A stretch of DNA of 64,000 bases from CAWINY01 sp963837635 (GCA_963837635.1 CAWINY010000006.1:930001-994000), one strand, 5' to 3'. Positions 8,701 through 17,813 are shown, numbered from the stretch's first letter. The notes: generated from the sequence alone by a model not told the origin. A program made the numbers and translations.

Positions 8701-10770
8701 TTGAGTAGTTACGCGCCATTTCCCTCCAAGTACCTTGTCCTGCTTGCCGGTGGCCGGGGAACTGTCCTGCTGCAAACCTCGCGCTTCGATGCAGGGAATC
8801 ACCGCAGTTTCTTGTTCGCAGAGCCTGTTCGCGTTCTATCCGCGGAAACCCTGGAGCAGCTTCCTACTGTATTTGACGGGATCGAAGGTGCTCTGAATGA
8901 CGGCGCATTCGTGGCCGGGTTTCTCGGGTACGAATGCGGTGAGCATTTTGAACGGATTGGCACCACGCCGGCTAAGCGCTCTCTCGTGAGGGCCGAACCT
9001 CAAGGTTCCTTCGCTCAGCTCAGGACAGGCTCTTCGACTTCGGCCGCTACCGCGGCCTCCGCTCAGGATGACAGTGTTGGTGAAACAGGCTCGGGAGCCG
9101 TGCCCCTGGCGTGGTTCGGGGTTTACCCGAAAGCTTATGTTTTTGACCACCGCACGGGCCGATTCATAGGTGAGGCCCCCGACCACTTGCTCACAATCCG
9201 TAGCGCTGGTGAGACATCCGCCAACCCTGACTTCGAAATCCGCGACCTGCATCTGAAGATCTCGCAGCAGGATTACGCGGCGGGAATCGCAGCGATCCAC
9301 GAGTACATTCGCGCCGGCGATGTGTACCAGGTCAATTACACGGATAAAGTATCCTTCGAGTTTCTTGGCTCGCCTGTGGCCATGTTTCAGGCGCTGAGCG
9401 CACGGCAGAGCGTCTCCTACAGCGCGTTTCTGGACATCGGCGGGGTACGCATCCTCTCTTTTTCACCCGAACTGTTTTTCCGCATTCGCGAGGGCCGCAT
9501 CACCACCCGTCCCATGAAGGGCACCTGCCGCCGCGGGCGGGATCGCGATGAAGACGCGCGCCTCGCCTCCTGGTTGCAGACCGACAGCAAGAACCGCAGC
9601 GAGAACGTCATGATAGTGGACCTGCTGCGTAACGATCTTGGCCGCATCTGCCAGTTCGGCAGCGTGCGCGCCGAGGAACTGTTCGCCATCGAGAAGTACG
9701 AGACGCTGTTCCAGATGTCCTCCACCGTTTCCGGCTTGCTTCGACCGGGACTCTCCTGCCGCGATATCTTTGCCAGCCTCTTTCCTTGCGGCTCGGTGAC
9801 CGGAGCGCCCAAAATTCGCGCGATGCAGATCATCCGCGAACTGGAGCGTGGACCACGCAGTCTTTACACTGGAGCGATTGGCTTCATCTCGCCCAATGGC
9901 GAGGCAGAGTTCAATGTCGCCATTCGTACGGTGGTTCTCAATGGTGGTCGTGGCGAAATGGGCGTGGGAAGCGGTGTGGTGATAGATTCTGTCGCCGAAG
10001 ACGAGTATCAGGAGTGCTTGCTGAAATCCCAGTTCCTCAGCCGTGACAATCGATCAACTCAACCTGGGCAAGAGCCGCTGGAGACACTAGAGCGGGCGCA
10101 GTCGTTCCAGTTGATCGAAAGCATCTTGTGGAATGGCGAATATCCGTTGCTTCCCCTGCATCTGGAGCGGCTAGAGAAATCCGCCGCTAACTTCGGATTT
10201 GAGTTTGACCGAAGCGCGACCGTGGCATTGCTGGAATCGAATGCGGAACAACTGCAGCAGGGTACTTGTTACAAGGTTCGTCTGCTGCTCGATTCCTCTG
10301 GCGCTCTTACGATTGAGAACGCAACGATCAGTCCGGGTGCGGGAACCGGCAAGGTGGCCGTCTCCGGCGTGCGCACCTGCTCGGCGGATGGCTCTCTCTA
10401 TCACAAGACGACGCGCCGCGTTTTGTACAACGAGATGTACGCGCGCGCTCGTGAAAACGGCTTCGACGATGTGCTGTTCTTGAACGAGCGGGACGAGGTG
10501 ACCGAGGGAGCGATCAGCAACGTCTTCGTCGTGATTGCCGGCCGGTGGTTCACGCCGCCCGTGGCCTGTGGACTGCTCCCCGGGGTCTATCGCCGCCACC
10601 TGCTGAAAACGAATCCTGCCGCTTCCGAGAGAGTGCTCTCGCTGAGCGACCTGCAAGCAGCGGATGCCATCTATTTGAGCAATGCGGTGCGCGGCCTCAG
10701 AAGGGTGGTGCTGGAGGACGTTGTCATGGCACGGGATGCGACTCAGCGCCCAGAGAATCTTTGCCTGTAA
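8701..10770 (+). CDS. pabB: Fused aminodeoxychorismate synthase component I / 4-amino-4-deoxychorismate lyase
   Basis: 689-residue fusion making p-aminobenzoate for folate. The PabB half (to about 455) has the chorismate-binding signatures RPMKGTCRRGRD, ENVMIVDLLRNDLGR, GSVTGAPKIRAM and FNVAIRTV. The PabC half (about 465-689) is a PLP fold-type IV enzyme with YEMYARARENGFDDVLFL-type sequence and EVTEGAISNVFV. The start is TTG with AGGAAC just upstream. Residues about 97-135 (AEPQGSFAQLRTGSSTSAA onward) come from a dispersed repeat at 8999-9075 carried in frame, a low-complexity loop not expected in PabB. The glutaminase PabA is not in the window. Confidence 0.92.
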   Translation: MSSYAPFPSKYLVLLAGGRGTVLLQTSRFDAGNHRSFLFAEPVRVLSAETLEQLPTVFDGIEGALNDGAFVAGFLGYECGEHFERIGTTPAKRSLVRAEPQGSFAQLRTGSSTSAATAASAQDDSVGETGSGAVPLAWFGVYPKAYVFDHRTGRFIGEAPDHLLTIRSAGETSANPDFEIRDLHLKISQQDYAAGIAAIHEYIRAGDVYQVNYTDKVSFEFLGSPVAMFQALSARQSVSYSAFLDIGGVRILSFSPELFFRIREGRITTRPMKGTCRRGRDRDEDARLASWLQTDSKNRSENVMIVDLLRNDLGRICQFGSVRAEELFAIEKYETLFQMSSTVSGLLRPGLSCRDIFASLFPCGSVTGAPKIRAMQIIRELERGPRSLYTGAIGFISPNGEAEFNVAIRTVVLNGGRGEMGVGSGVVIDSVAEDEYQECLLKSQFLSRDNRSTQPGQEPLETLERAQSFQLIESILWNGEYPLLPLHLERLEKSAANFGFEFDRSATVALLESNAEQLQQGTCYKVRLLLDSSGALTIENATISPGAGTGKVAVSGVRTCSADGSLYHKTTRRVLYNEMYARARENGFDDVLFLNERDEVTEGAISNVFVVIAGRWFTPPVACGLLPGVYRRHLLKTNPAASERVLSLSDLQAADAIYLSNAVRGLRRVVLEDVVMARDATQRPENLCL
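8999..9075. repeat. Dispersed repeat carried in frame inside pabBC
   Basis: This segment reads CTTCGCTCAGCTCAGGACAG followed by CCGCTCAGGATGACAGTG. It belongs to the common intergenic CGCTCAGGATGACA type; a related piece is near 42828 (CCTTCGACTGCGCTCAGGGC). Here it lies within the coding frame and encodes a Ser/Ala/Gln-rich loop. Confidence 0.65.
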
Positions 10771-10857
10771 CACATTCCTCCGGATTGCGTTTGTACCCAC
10801 ATCCGATCTGCGGGAAGTGCTTACAATAAAGGATGTTCGGTTTGTGAGGAGTCGAAG

Positions 10858-11448
10858 GTGAAGCGCAAGGCGGTGGTGCTGGCGGTCGGGGCGGCCCTGA
10901 TGCTGGGGGCTGGAGGACGGAATGCGTCTTTGGTCATCCCGGCGCACGCTGGTTCGGTGACGTATTTTCAAGGGAAACCCGCCCCTGATTTCGAGTTGAC
11001 CGATCTGCAAGACAACCCCCTCCAGTTGAGCGACTATCGCGGCAAGGCGGTGGCGCTGAATTTCTGGGCTACCTGGTGCGTCCCATGCAAAGAGGAGATC
11101 CCCTCGTTTATCGCCCTGCAAAAACAGTACGGACCACAAGGCTTAACAGTCATTGGCATCGCCATGGAATATCAAGAAAACGCGCCAGATGCCGTCAAAC
11201 GGTTTGTCCGCGACATGGGAATGACGTACCCCGTCGTCATGGGAACCCCCAGAGTGGCGCACCGCTACGGGGTGGAAGCGCTGCCCATGACCTTTTACAT
11301 TGGCCGCGACGGCAATATCGGGACCCGGGTCTACGGGATCTCTGACAAAGGCTCGATCGAGGAGCACATTAAGGCGGCGCTGCAGCAGGGTGCGCAGCAT
11401 ACCTCGGCCGCTACGGCTCCAGCCGCCGAAGGAAAAGGAGGAAACTGA
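10858..11448 (+). CDS. TlpA/ResA-like thioredoxin-fold protein
   Basis: 196-residue periplasmic thiol-disulfide oxidoreductase, anchored or exported by an N-terminal hydrophobic segment (about 1-28). The redox site is WATWCVPCKEE, followed by VIGIAMEYQENAPDAVKRF and the cis-Pro region VEALPMTFYI. Such proteins reduce apocytochromes or other exported thiols. The GTG start at 10858 has AGGAG at 10846-10850. A -10-like TACAAT lies about 35 bases upstream. The gene is followed without a gap by a tiny membrane-protein gene that has its own strong Shine-Dalgarno, so the two form an operon. Confidence 0.9.
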   Translation: MKRKAVVLAVGAALMLGAGGRNASLVIPAHAGSVTYFQGKPAPDFELTDLQDNPLQLSDYRGKAVALNFWATWCVPCKEEIPSFIALQKQYGPQGLTVIGIAMEYQENAPDAVKRFVRDMGMTYPVVMGTPRVAHRYGVEALPMTFYIGRDGNIGTRVYGISDKGSIEEHIKAALQQGAQHTSAATAPAAEGKGGN

Positions 11449-11541
11449 GTGCCACACGGACTGCTCACGATTCTGGGATTCGTGGCGATTTATCTGCTGC
11501 TGACCCGGTGGATTTTCCCCAAGCTCGGCGTGCCGACTTGA
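11449..11541 (+). CDS. Very small membrane protein after tlpA (possible UGA recoding)
   Basis: The GTG directly follows the tlpA stop and has a perfect AAGGAGG at 11435-11441 (7-base spacing), so translation is very likely. The product to the first TGA is 30 residues: one hydrophobic helix (LLTILGFVAIYLLLTRWIF) and the tail PKLGVPT. If the TGA at 11539-11541 were read through, the frame would run 25 more codons to a TGA at 11617-11619. A perfect 7-bp hairpin with a GTT loop starts 17 bases after the TGA. Operon context with a thiol oxidoreductase makes a Cys/Sec at this position plausible, but this is unproven. The plain reading is a 30-residue peptide. Confidence 0.6.
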   Translation: MPHGLLTILGFVAIYLLLTRWIFPKLGVPT

Positions 11542-11558
11542 CGCGTGCCGCGGCCGAA

Positions 11559-11575
11559 GACTCGAGTTTCGAGTC
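11559..11575 (+). other. Perfect short hairpin downstream of the tiny ORF
   Basis: GACTCGA-GTT-TCGAGTC: a 7-bp stem with a 3-base loop beginning with G. There is no T-run after it, so it is a poor intrinsic terminator. The loop lies 24 bases after an in-frame TGA, within the spacing reported for bacterial SECIS elements. It could also be a simple mRNA-stabilising hairpin. Confidence 0.5.
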
Positions 11576-11782
11576 AAGAGAGTGAGTCGCCGACCAAGCC
11601 TGGGGGAAATCGTTGCTGAGATGGCCTGCTAATTTCGCTTGGTGTGCGCGTGGCGCTGACGCCTAGCGCCAGGCCGCTGCTCACGTTGATGTCTATGCCT
11701 TGAGCTTCTGTCCCCCCGCTTGAGCTCTCAGCCGTAAGGCAGAAACTGAAGGGCCCGTGGTAGACTAATCGAAACCCGTCGC

Positions 11783-11876
<94 letters not shown>

Positions 11877-12112
11877 GTTCTTGTAACATACTGAAAACAC
11901 ACGTATCATCCATCCGCATCACTAGCTGTCCATCTACCCTAGTAGCCCTTGTATTCTTGACTTGCATATTGGTTGAGTAACTTTGGTTTGTGCTCGCGCT
12001 GATATGGCGGGCAGGCGTTGGGGTTTCTGGCGATTGTGCCCCTGCTCGGGTTGGAGTCCGGTTGCACAATGAGTCGGTTTCAGGCATACATGGAACCGGG
12101 AAGTGTTGCGTT

Positions 12113-14053
12113 ATGTGCCTCTCTTCATTATTCCGACGTTGCTTGATGATGTCGATTTGTCTTCTGGCGTTGGCGTCTGGCCGTGCCCAGACATCGCCCC
12201 TCACGCCGGACATTCCTCCCACGTACCAGGCTCCAACCGCGTCCTACGATTTTATTAAGCGCGACGTGATGATCCCGATGCGCGATGGAGTGAAGCTGCA
12301 CACCGTCATTGTTGTTCCGCGCGGGGCGAAGAGCGCACCGATGATCCTGACCCGTACACCCTACAACGCTTCCAAGCGGACCGAGCGTTCCCTGTCGCCT
12401 CACATGCTGGCGGTCCTGCCCCAGGGCGACGAGGTGTTCGCGGCGGATGGGTACATCCGTGTTTTTCAAGACGTCCGCGGCAAGTACGGCTCGGAAGGCG
12501 AGTATTTTATGACTCGCGCCTTGAGGGGCCCGCTGAATTCGAGCAACACGGATCACTCCACCGATGCCTATGACACCATCGACTGGCTGGTGAAGAACGT
12601 GCCCGAATCCAACGGCAAGGTTGGCATGTTGGGGAGTTCCTACGAGGGTTTCACCGTAGTCATGGCGCTGGTCAACCCACATCCGGCGTTGAAGGTGGCC
12701 GCGCCCATGAGTCCGATGGTTGATGGCTGGATGGGTGACGACTGGTTCCACTTCGGAGCTTTCCGGCAGGTGAACCTCGACTACGTCACCGTACAAACCA
12801 TGGAAAAGGGCGAAGGGCAGGAGATCCCGCGCCAAGGCTATGACGACTACGACAACTTTCTCCGCGCAGGCTCGGCTGGGGACTTCGCCAAAGCTGCGGG
12901 CCTGGGCCAGTTACCGTGGTGGCGCAAGATTACCGAACACCCTGCTTATGACTCCTTCTGGCAGGAGCAGGCGCTCGACAAGATCATGGCCACACAGCCT
13001 CTGAAGGTTCCTACGATGTGGATCCAGGGCTTGTGGGACCAGGAGGACATGTGGGGGGCGATCCATTGCTATTTGGCAATGGAGCCTAAAGACACCGCAA
13101 ACAACATGAACTTCCTGGTCATGGGTCCATGGCGACATAGTGGAGTCAACTACGACGGCTCCTCGCTTGGACCGCTCAGGTGGAACGGCGATACTGCGCT
13201 GCAATTCCGTCGCGACGTTCTGAAACCATTTTTCGATCAGTACCTCAAGGATGGCGCGCCCAAGGCTGACACACCGCCTGTGTTCATCTACAACACCGGC
13301 GAGAACCAATGGGATCGTCTGAAGCGTTGGCCGCTCACCTGCCAGAACGGCTGTCCGGTGAAGCCCAAGCCGCTGTATTTCACCGCCGGTTTTGGCCTGT
13401 CCTTTACTGCACCATCGGAGCGTGATCCAAGGGCACCGGCAACTTATGATGAGTACCTTTCCGATCCAGCCAAGCCAGTGCCTTATCTGCCGCGCCCAGT
13501 AGTTTTTGTTGACCGCGAGAGCTGGAAGACCTGGCTGGTTTCCGATCAACGCGCCGCGGACGGTCGTCCCGATGTTCTATCGTATGTCACACCTGTTCTT
13601 AATGAGTCGATCCGCATCAGTGGAGCGCCACTGGTAAACCTCGTCGCCTCGACCAGCGGCACGGACAACGACTGGGTCGTCAAGTTGATCGACGTGTTTC
13701 CCGATGAGGTGCCGAGCCAGCAGGAGTTGGGCGGATACCAACTGAGCATAGCCATGGATATCTTCCGTGGCCGCTACCGGGAAAGCTTCGAAGCGGCGAA
13801 GCCGATCGCGCCGAACACGCCGCTGACCTACCAGTTCGCTCTGCCGACGGCGAATCACGTGTTTCTGCCCGGACATAGGATCATGGTGCAGGTGCAGTCG
13901 AGTTGGTTCCCGCTCTATGATCGGAACCCGCAGAAGTTCGTGCCGAACATCTTTTTTGCCAAGCCGGAAGACTATGTAAGGGCGACTCAGCGGATCTATC
14001 ACACGACCGGCGCCCAGAGCCTCGTTGATCTGCCGGTAGTCCCGGCCCGATAG
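12113..14053 (+). CDS. CocE/NonD-family hydrolase, alpha-amino-acid ester hydrolase type
   Basis: 646-residue exported serine hydrolase. The signal peptide is MCLSSLFRRC then MMSICLLALASGRAQ. An alpha/beta-hydrolase core carries the nucleophile Ser in LGSSYEGF, Asp in GLWDQEDMW and His in GPWRHSG, and the C terminus is a jelly-roll. The long conserved block PMVDGWMGDDWFHFGAFRQ is typical of alpha-amino-acid ester hydrolases, which cleave or transfer alpha-amino acyl groups (beta-lactam side chains in characterised members). The frame is open back to 11990, but the ATG at 12113 begins the signal peptide; MMSIC at 12146 is an alternative. It stands alone. The natural substrate is unknown. Confidence 0.9.
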   Translation: MCLSSLFRRCLMMSICLLALASGRAQTSPLTPDIPPTYQAPTASYDFIKRDVMIPMRDGVKLHTVIVVPRGAKSAPMILTRTPYNASKRTERSLSPHMLAVLPQGDEVFAADGYIRVFQDVRGKYGSEGEYFMTRALRGPLNSSNTDHSTDAYDTIDWLVKNVPESNGKVGMLGSSYEGFTVVMALVNPHPALKVAAPMSPMVDGWMGDDWFHFGAFRQVNLDYVTVQTMEKGEGQEIPRQGYDDYDNFLRAGSAGDFAKAAGLGQLPWWRKITEHPAYDSFWQEQALDKIMATQPLKVPTMWIQGLWDQEDMWGAIHCYLAMEPKDTANNMNFLVMGPWRHSGVNYDGSSLGPLRWNGDTALQFRRDVLKPFFDQYLKDGAPKADTPPVFIYNTGENQWDRLKRWPLTCQNGCPVKPKPLYFTAGFGLSFTAPSERDPRAPATYDEYLSDPAKPVPYLPRPVVFVDRESWKTWLVSDQRAADGRPDVLSYVTPVLNESIRISGAPLVNLVASTSGTDNDWVVKLIDVFPDEVPSQQELGGYQLSIAMDIFRGRYRESFEAAKPIAPNTPLTYQFALPTANHVFLPGHRIMVQVQSSWFPLYDRNPQKFVPNIFFAKPEDYVRATQRIYHTTGAQSLVDLPVVPAR

Positions 14054-14196
14054 TCGAAATCCCCATTCCGAGCAACGATGTCGCGTGTCCATTCTTGCCG
14101 CGCGAATCTTCTTGCCAGGGCTTTTTGTCGAAATCTACGGCGAGAAACCAGCAGGTTTCATCCGGCAGCAAGGAGTCCACGCCAATGGTTCGTTAA

Positions 14197-14970
14197 TTAC
14201 CGGCGCGCACGGCTTGACTGCGACAATGCTTGAACTAAATGCCGAAAATCGGCAGGTGGTGCGCAGTCAATCGAGAAGCGCTCTCCCGAGCGAGGGTGAA
14301 CAATCTGAAGATGCGTGGCATGCAGCGCCACGCGCGCAATGAGCGGCTCCGACGATTCCTCCCGATGGTATTTTCGGTCGCCAATGACCGGGTGACCCAA
14401 CGCCGAGAACTGTGCCCGGATCTGATTCTGGAATCCTGTCACCAGCTCAACCCGTACGAGCGAAGCATCCGCTAAGAGCCGTTCCACCGAATATCGAAGT
14501 TCGGCCCGAGCCGCTTGCGGGGCTCCCGCCGTGCATAGCTGTTGAAACATTCCTTGACGGCGGAAATAGTGTACGAGCGTCCCGGCCTGAGCATCGAGCC
14601 GGCCGCGCAGTACCGCGAGATACTGTCTTACCGGAGTATGGTCGAGAAACTGTCGCACCAGCGCCTCGCGATCCGGGCGAGTCTTGGCAAACAACAGAAG
14701 CCCGGAGGTAAAACGATCGATGCGATGCACAACCAAGGCTCGTTGTCGCTTCAGCCTAAGTTCTGTGTCAAGCAGGGACAAAGCCGATGGAGTGTTGGAA
14801 CCTTTAATCGGCACGGCCAAAAGTCCGGCCGGCTTGTCGACCACGACCACGGCATCGTCCTCGTATAGCACGGAAAGTTCCCGGGAGAAGCGTGGCCGGC
14901 GCCGATCTTCACGGGCTGGAACCTCCGGCTTTTCTGTACGGCTGCGAGTTTTGCGCAAAGGTTTCTTCAT
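14197..14970 (-). CDS. RluA-family pseudouridine synthase
   Basis: 257-residue enzyme isomerising uridine to pseudouridine in RNA. The catalytic Asp lies in VVHRIDRFTSGLLLFAKT (usual HRLDRDTSG, so RLD reads RID and D-T reads F-T). Further signatures are VVVDKPAGLLAVP, FQNQIRAQFSALGHPVIGDRKY and RVALHATHLQIVHP. There is no N-terminal S4 domain; instead there is a short basic extension (MKKPLRKTRSRTEKP). The rRNA or tRNA target cannot be told from sequence. ATG start at 14970; the gene ends 13 bases after the flavoprotein gene stops in the same direction. Confidence 0.9.
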   Translation of the reverse strand: MKKPLRKTRSRTEKPEVPAREDRRRPRFSRELSVLYEDDAVVVVDKPAGLLAVPIKGSNTPSALSLLDTELRLKRQRALVVHRIDRFTSGLLLFAKTRPDREALVRQFLDHTPVRQYLAVLRGRLDAQAGTLVHYFRRQGMFQQLCTAGAPQAARAELRYSVERLLADASLVRVELVTGFQNQIRAQFSALGHPVIGDRKYHREESSEPLIARVALHATHLQIVHPRSGERFSIDCAPPADFRHLVQALSQSSRARR

Positions 14971-14983
14971 TAACGTTTCTTCG

Positions 14984-16150
14984 TTACAGCGCCCATCCCG
15001 CGCAGGCCCCCGAGGCCCACGCCCACTGAAAGTTGAACCCGCCCAGGTGGCCGGTTACGTCCACCACTTCTCCGATGAAGAAAAGTCCGCGGACTTTGCG
15101 GCTCTCCATGGTCTTGGCCGACAGTTCATCCGTATCGACGCCTCCCGCTGTTACCTCGGCTTTGTCGTATCCCTCGGTATCGACCGGGGTGACCGCCCAT
15201 TGGTGCGCCTGCTGCTCCAGGGCACCGAGTGCGGAGTTGGTCCAATTCTCTGGCGCGTGCAACTCCAGCCAACGGTCCGCCAACCGGGTCGCCAGAACAG
15301 CCCGGAAAGCTCCCTTGGCTGCGGTCAAATGCCTTGGTGAGTTCGGATCCCGAAGCGCCGCCATAACGTCCCTTTCGGGGGCCAGGTCAATTATGATCGG
15401 CTGCCCCTTGTCCCAATAGGATGAAATCTGCAGGATGGCGGGTCCGCTCAAACCGCGATGGGTAATGAGCATCTTCTCGCGAAAGCGCTGTTTGCCGAAG
15501 CACGCCACCACCTCGGCCGAAACTCCCGCCAAGTCGCAGTAGCGGCCGCGGTCCTCGCCTCCGAGGACCAATGGTACCAGGGCCGGTCGCGTGGGCCGGA
15601 TTGCCAATCCAAACTGACGCGCCACCTCATATCCGAAGCCGGTCGCCCCCATCTTGGGAATCGATAAGCCGCCGGTTGCGACCACGACTGCCGGAGCATG
15701 AAACTCGGTCTCCCCCGCACGCACCACGAAGCACGTGTTGCGCCGCACCTCATCGATCGTCGTGTTTAGAAATAGTTGTACGCCGGCAGCGCGGCAGTCA
15801 CCTTCGAGCATGTTCACAACGTCCTGTGCCGAGCGATCGCAGAACAACTGCCCCAGCGTCTTTTCGTGGTACGGAATGCGGTGCCTCGCGATCCATGCAA
15901 TAAAGTCGGAAGGCGTGTATCGGGCCAGCGCGGATTTCGCGAAGTGCGGGTTGTGAGATATGAAATTTTCCGGTTGGCAGTGGAGGTTGGTGAAGTTACA
16001 GCGGCCTCCGCCAGAGATCAGGATCTTCTTGCCCACCCGCTCGGCGCGCTCCAGCACGGCCACCCGCCGGCCGCGCTTGGCGGCTTCCACCGCGCACATT
16101 AAGCCGGCAGCGCCCGCGCCGAGGACGATAGCATCAAAGTTGTGAGTCAA
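14984..16150 (-). CDS. BaiN/HI0933-like NAD(P)/FAD-dependent oxidoreductase
   Basis: 388-residue flavoprotein. An FAD-binding Rossmann motif starts at residue 6 (FDAIVLGAGAAGLMCAVEAA), followed by the family signature GKKILISGGGRCNFTN, a second nucleotide motif (APAVVVATGGLSIPKMG) and a C-terminal FAD site (GLFFIGEVVDVTGHLGGFNFQWAWASG). The start is TTG at 16150, placed just before the Rossmann strand; no closer ATG exists upstream in frame. A relative (BaiN) works in bile-acid dehydroxylation, but most members have no known substrate. It begins 8 bases after the small zinc-ribbon gene. Confidence 0.9.
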   Translation of the reverse strand: MTHNFDAIVLGAGAAGLMCAVEAAKRGRRVAVLERAERVGKKILISGGGRCNFTNLHCQPENFISHNPHFAKSALARYTPSDFIAWIARHRIPYHEKTLGQLFCDRSAQDVVNMLEGDCRAAGVQLFLNTTIDEVRRNTCFVVRAGETEFHAPAVVVATGGLSIPKMGATGFGYEVARQFGLAIRPTRPALVPLVLGGEDRGRYCDLAGVSAEVVACFGKQRFREKMLITHRGLSGPAILQISSYWDKGQPIIIDLAPERDVMAALRDPNSPRHLTAAKGAFRAVLATRLADRWLELHAPENWTNSALGALEQQAHQWAVTPVDTEGYDKAEVTAGGVDTDELSAKTMESRKVRGLFFIGEVVDVTGHLGGFNFQWAWASGACAGWAL

Positions 16151-16158
16151 GGGAATCG

Positions 16159-16329
16159 TCAGGATCGAGGAACGGCCACCCGTTCACGGCACACTGGACA
16201 GACTCCATCGCCATAGGATTGGCCTGGTTCAGGGTATCGGCCGCAGAACTTGCAACGCCAGCCATTGCGAACAAAGAGGCCGCTCCGATACGCATCCTTC
16301 TCTTCTTCTTCGCCTTTCTTGTTTCCCAT
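16159..16329 (-). CDS. Small zinc-ribbon protein
   Basis: 56 residues, short and acidic at the N terminus (MGNKKGEEEEKDAYRSGLF). Then come two CxxC knuckles, C-K-F-C and C-P-V-C, separated by 18 residues, which should bind one zinc. ATG at 16329, TGA at 16161-16159. It reads in the same direction as, and 8 bases before, the BaiN-like gene, so the two are probably cotranscribed. There is no recognised family name; the regular CxxC pair and clean frame support a real gene. Confidence 0.65.
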   Translation of the reverse strand: MGNKKGEEEEKDAYRSGLFVRNGWRCKFCGRYPEPGQSYGDGVCPVCRERVAVPRS

Positions 16330-16413
16330 TTTTTAAGATTATCAGAAGTCCGATTGCTGCCTGCTTAGGCACTGAAATCGCCGGGCAGCTTATGGCACTG
16401 GCCGCTGAGCCTG

Positions 16414-16842
16414 CTAGGCGGCGAAGATCCGATAGAGCATAAGGTAGATCACCACGCCCGTTACCGAGACGTACATCCAGACCGGATAGGTCCAGCGGGC
16501 GCTGGCCCGGTGCCGCTCGAAGCGCCCGCGCAAGGCTCGCGTCAGCGTAACCACGACCAGGGGCACGACCGCCCCGGCCAGCAGCGTGTGCGAGAACAGA
16601 ATGGTGAAGTACACAGGGCGCGGCCATCCATGCACCGGGAAGTGCACGTGGCCAACGTGGGCGTGATAGTAGAGATAGGAGATCAGGAAGAGGGTGGAGG
16701 TGACCACCGCGGAAATCATCACCCAGCGATGTGCCTGGCGATGGCCGCGGCGCACCAGCGCCACGCCGGTCGCGATCAGCACCGCGCTCGTCCCATTCAG
16801 GGTGGCGTTGAGGGCGGGGAAGATGGAGAAATCAGAAGCCAT
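16414..16842 (-). CDS. DUF420 membrane protein (cytochrome oxidase-associated)
   Basis: 142 residues with four hydrophobic helices. Conserved polar residues are ALNATLNG, RRGHRQAHRWVM, YYHAHVG with a nearby HFPVHGW, and FSHTLLAGAVVPLV. This is the DUF420 (YozB-like) pattern, with His residues in membrane-facing positions. DUF420 genes commonly lie with haem A synthesis and cytochrome c oxidase genes, and here the ctaA-ctaB-ABC group lies just upstream on the same strand. A role in oxidase assembly is inferred from context. Confidence 0.88.
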   Translation of the reverse strand: MASDFSIFPALNATLNGTSAVLIATGVALVRRGHRQAHRWVMISAVVTSTLFLISYLYYHAHVGHVHFPVHGWPRPVYFTILFSHTLLAGAVVPLVVVTLTRALRGRFERHRASARWTYPVWMYVSVTGVVIYLMLYRIFAA

Positions 16843-16873
16843 CAGCGATCAGCCATCAGCTCCCAATACAAAC

Positions 16874-16966
16874 CTTACCGCGGATTATACGGATCGGAAC
16901 GGATCATCGCGGATTATCCAGAAGAATCCGTGAAAATCCGTTCCGATCCGCGTAATCCGCGGTAAG
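16874..16966. repeat. Long inverted repeat, TTACCGCGGATTA family
   Basis: The left arm begins CTTACCGCGGATTATACGGA and continues TCGGAACGGAT. The right arm ATCCGTTCCGATCCG then CGTAATCCGCGGTAAG is its reverse complement over about 31 bases, around a 31-base centre. It lies between the ABC permease gene and DUF420 on the minus strand and shares sequence with the repeat at 5499-5616. Confidence 0.85.
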
Positions 16967-16971
16967 CACTT

Positions 16972-17793
16972 CTACGCCGCCGGCTTGGTCGTTCGCCGAT
17001 TGGCCATGAAGAAGGCCAGGGCAAACATCACCGCGGAGAAGATGCCCATAATCGCCAGCGACGAGCCAACCCCGAACTCGGAGGTCGCGGCAGGGAAGAG
17101 CAGCAACCGAAGCACCTCATTGCCATAGGTCAGCGGGTTGGCCCGCATCAGGAGCCGCAGCCAGCCGGACGCCCCGCTCATGGGGAACATCGCCCCGGAG
17201 AGCAGCCACAGCGGGATCAGGAACAGGTTGACGATGCCGTGAAAGGCCGCCGCCGAGTCCATGGGCCATGCAATCGCGAAGCCCAGCGCGGTCAGCGAGA
17301 AGGAAACCAGGAAGATCGTCAGGACAATCAGCCCGAATCCCGCCAGGGTGATGTGCACGCCCTTCAACAGCGGCGCGAATACCAGGAACATCATCCCTTG
17401 CAACGCCGCCAGCGTGGTTCCGCCGAGGACCTTGCCCAGCACAATCACCGAGCGGCTTACCGGGGCCACCAGCACGGTCAGCAGAAAGCCCTCTTTGCGG
17501 TCCTCGATCACCGACATCATGGCGAAGATCGAGGTGAACAACACGATCATGGTCAGGGCGCCGGGGAAGAAGTAATCGAGATAGTGTCCCTGGCCCGCGC
17601 TGGAGCGGAACGAGGTGCCGAAGCCTGAGCCGATGACGACCCAAAACAGCAGTGGGGAAGCAATGACTCCGATGACACGCCCGCGATTGCGGTAGAAGCG
17701 GACGATCTCGCGCCACCAAAGCGTAAGAGTAGGTGCGAGGACACCCGCGGTCGTCGGAGCTGTTAAAGGATAGCTTGAAGTCTGCGTGGCCAT
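16972..17793 (-). CDS. ABC-2 type transporter permease
   Basis: 273-residue integral membrane protein with about six helices (for example GVIASPLLFWVVIGSGFG and ALTMIVLFTSIFAMMSVIEDR). The amphipathic REGFLLTVLVAPVSRS-type segment (EDRKEGFLLTVLVAPVSRS) is typical of ABC-2 permeases. It pairs with the ATPase encoded just upstream on the same strand, separated by a 27-bp perfect inverted repeat. In acidobacteria such ABC pairs sit with ctaA/ctaB and DUF420, so a part in cytochrome oxidase maturation is possible. The substrate is unknown. ATG start at 17793. Confidence 0.9.
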   Translation of the reverse strand: MATQTSSYPLTAPTTAGVLAPTLTLWWREIVRFYRNRGRVIGVIASPLLFWVVIGSGFGTSFRSSAGQGHYLDYFFPGALTMIVLFTSIFAMMSVIEDRKEGFLLTVLVAPVSRSVIVLGKVLGGTTLAALQGMMFLVFAPLLKGVHITLAGFGLIVLTIFLVSFSLTALGFAIAWPMDSAAAFHGIVNLFLIPLWLLSGAMFPMSGASGWLRLLMRANPLTYGNEVLRLLLFPAATSEFGVGSSLAIMGIFSAVMFALAFFMANRRTTKPAA

Positions 17794-17813
17794 GAATTTT
17801 CTCGAAAAGGTGT

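Noticed and set aside
11559..11575. Hairpin after the tlpA operon as an intrinsic terminator
   Set aside because: A perfect stem, but the following bases (AAGAGAGTGA) contain no T-run, so termination is unlikely; it is kept as an unexplained hairpin.
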